Positions 63,854 through 64,000 of a stretch of DNA of 64,000 nucleotides are shown one piece after another (position 1 is the first letter of the stretch; every line of letters begins with the position of its first letter). The translations under genes were made by a program, and so were the position numbers. The stretch covers positions 1-64,000 of the forward strand of contig NZ_AVHW01000095.1 of the NCBI RefSeq assembly GCF_000449425.2, given 5' to 3'. The notes below the pieces were generated by a model, which was given only the letters and a program-made list of their open reading frames with translations, made no database searches and was not told where the DNA came from. Source of the stretch: Clostridioides difficile CD160. Its GTDB lineage: Bacteria > Bacillota > Clostridia > Peptostreptococcales > Peptostreptococcaceae.

Positions 63854-64000
63854 TTAATTTTTTAGTTTCTTAGCCTCCATTTTTTCAGATGCTATTACAA
63901 ATGGAATATATATTAATATTGATATTATTAAATTAAATAGTGCCAAAGCTCCACCAGTCCAATCACCAGTAGCCATTGCTCCACCTAGTATAGGAGGTGT
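63854..64000 (-). CDS. celB: PTS cellobiose-type IIC component, C-terminal part only
   Basis: The last 48 codons of a minus-strand gene that continues beyond the window. Translation from the edge is TPPILGGAMATGDWTGGA, then a hydrophobic helix (IISILIYIPFVIA) and a charged tail to the TAA at 63854. TPPILGG and the final helix are typical of the PTS EIIC of the cellobiose/lactose group. It stands upstream of the GH4 gene with an 83-bp gap. Confidence 0.82.
   Translation of the reverse strand, partial: TPPILGGAMATGDWTGGALALFNLIISILIYIPFVIASEKMEAKKLKN

Overview
The window is AT-rich, low-GC Firmicute DNA and most likely comes from Clostridioides difficile or a very close relative. The reasons are the gene order dltD-(dltX)-dltA-dltB-dltC, a C. 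difficile-type IStron (group I intron joined to an IS605-family end) at the left edge, two sigma-54 enhancer-binding regulators paired with -24/-12 promoters, a Fur-boxed fhuDBGC locus and typical clostridial ribosome binding sites. Most genes lie on the minus strand. Species, strain and locus numbers were not checked against any database.

Left part (1-16.8 kb): the 5' half of an IStron on the minus strand (1-452), a nucleotidyltransferase gene, a DUF4004/bactofilin trio, a fused phosphonatase/2-aminoethylphosphonate transaminase with a DeoR-type regulator, the D-alanylation operon including a 48-codon dltX that overlaps the end of dltD, two Gfo/Idh/MocA oxidoreductases, a CmpB-like membrane protein, a HAD phosphatase and a CorC/HlyC-type membrane protein.

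Centre (16.8-33.4 kb): the most unusual region. One minus-strand array reads, in transcription order: a nucleobase-type permease behind a perfect TTGACA-N17-TATAAT promoter and a leader of about 250 nt that can fold, three tandem terminator-like repeats, a two-subunit molybdenum hydroxylase, an SDR, a full-length homologue of archaeal methenyl-tetrahydromethanopterin cyclohydrolase (Mch), E1alpha/E1beta/E2 of a 2-oxoacid dehydrogenase complex, a deaminase-type amidohydrolase, a RibD-C/DHFR-fold reductase, dihydrolipoyl dehydrogenase, a small dimeric-barrel protein, a second permease broken by frameshifts, and an iron-sulfur flavoprotein. I read this as a candidate, apparently undescribed pathway that degrades a pterin- or purine-like heterocycle and ends in an acyl-CoA.

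Right part (34-64 kb): a sigma-54-controlled peptide/N-acyl-amino-acid operon (dipeptidase, two membrane proteins, D-aminoacylase) with its regulator; a MarR regulator and MFS exporter that share an operator; an alpha/beta hydrolase and a ferritin-like protein; the TldD/TldE protease pair; an FAD oxidoreductase; a second sigma-54 regulator driving kdgT and a split UxaA/SuyAB-type lyase; a MATE exporter; the Fur-controlled fhuD-fhuB-fhuG-fhuC siderophore importer; a PAS-GGDEF protein; and the end of a cellobiose/chitobiose PTS operon that runs off the right edge.
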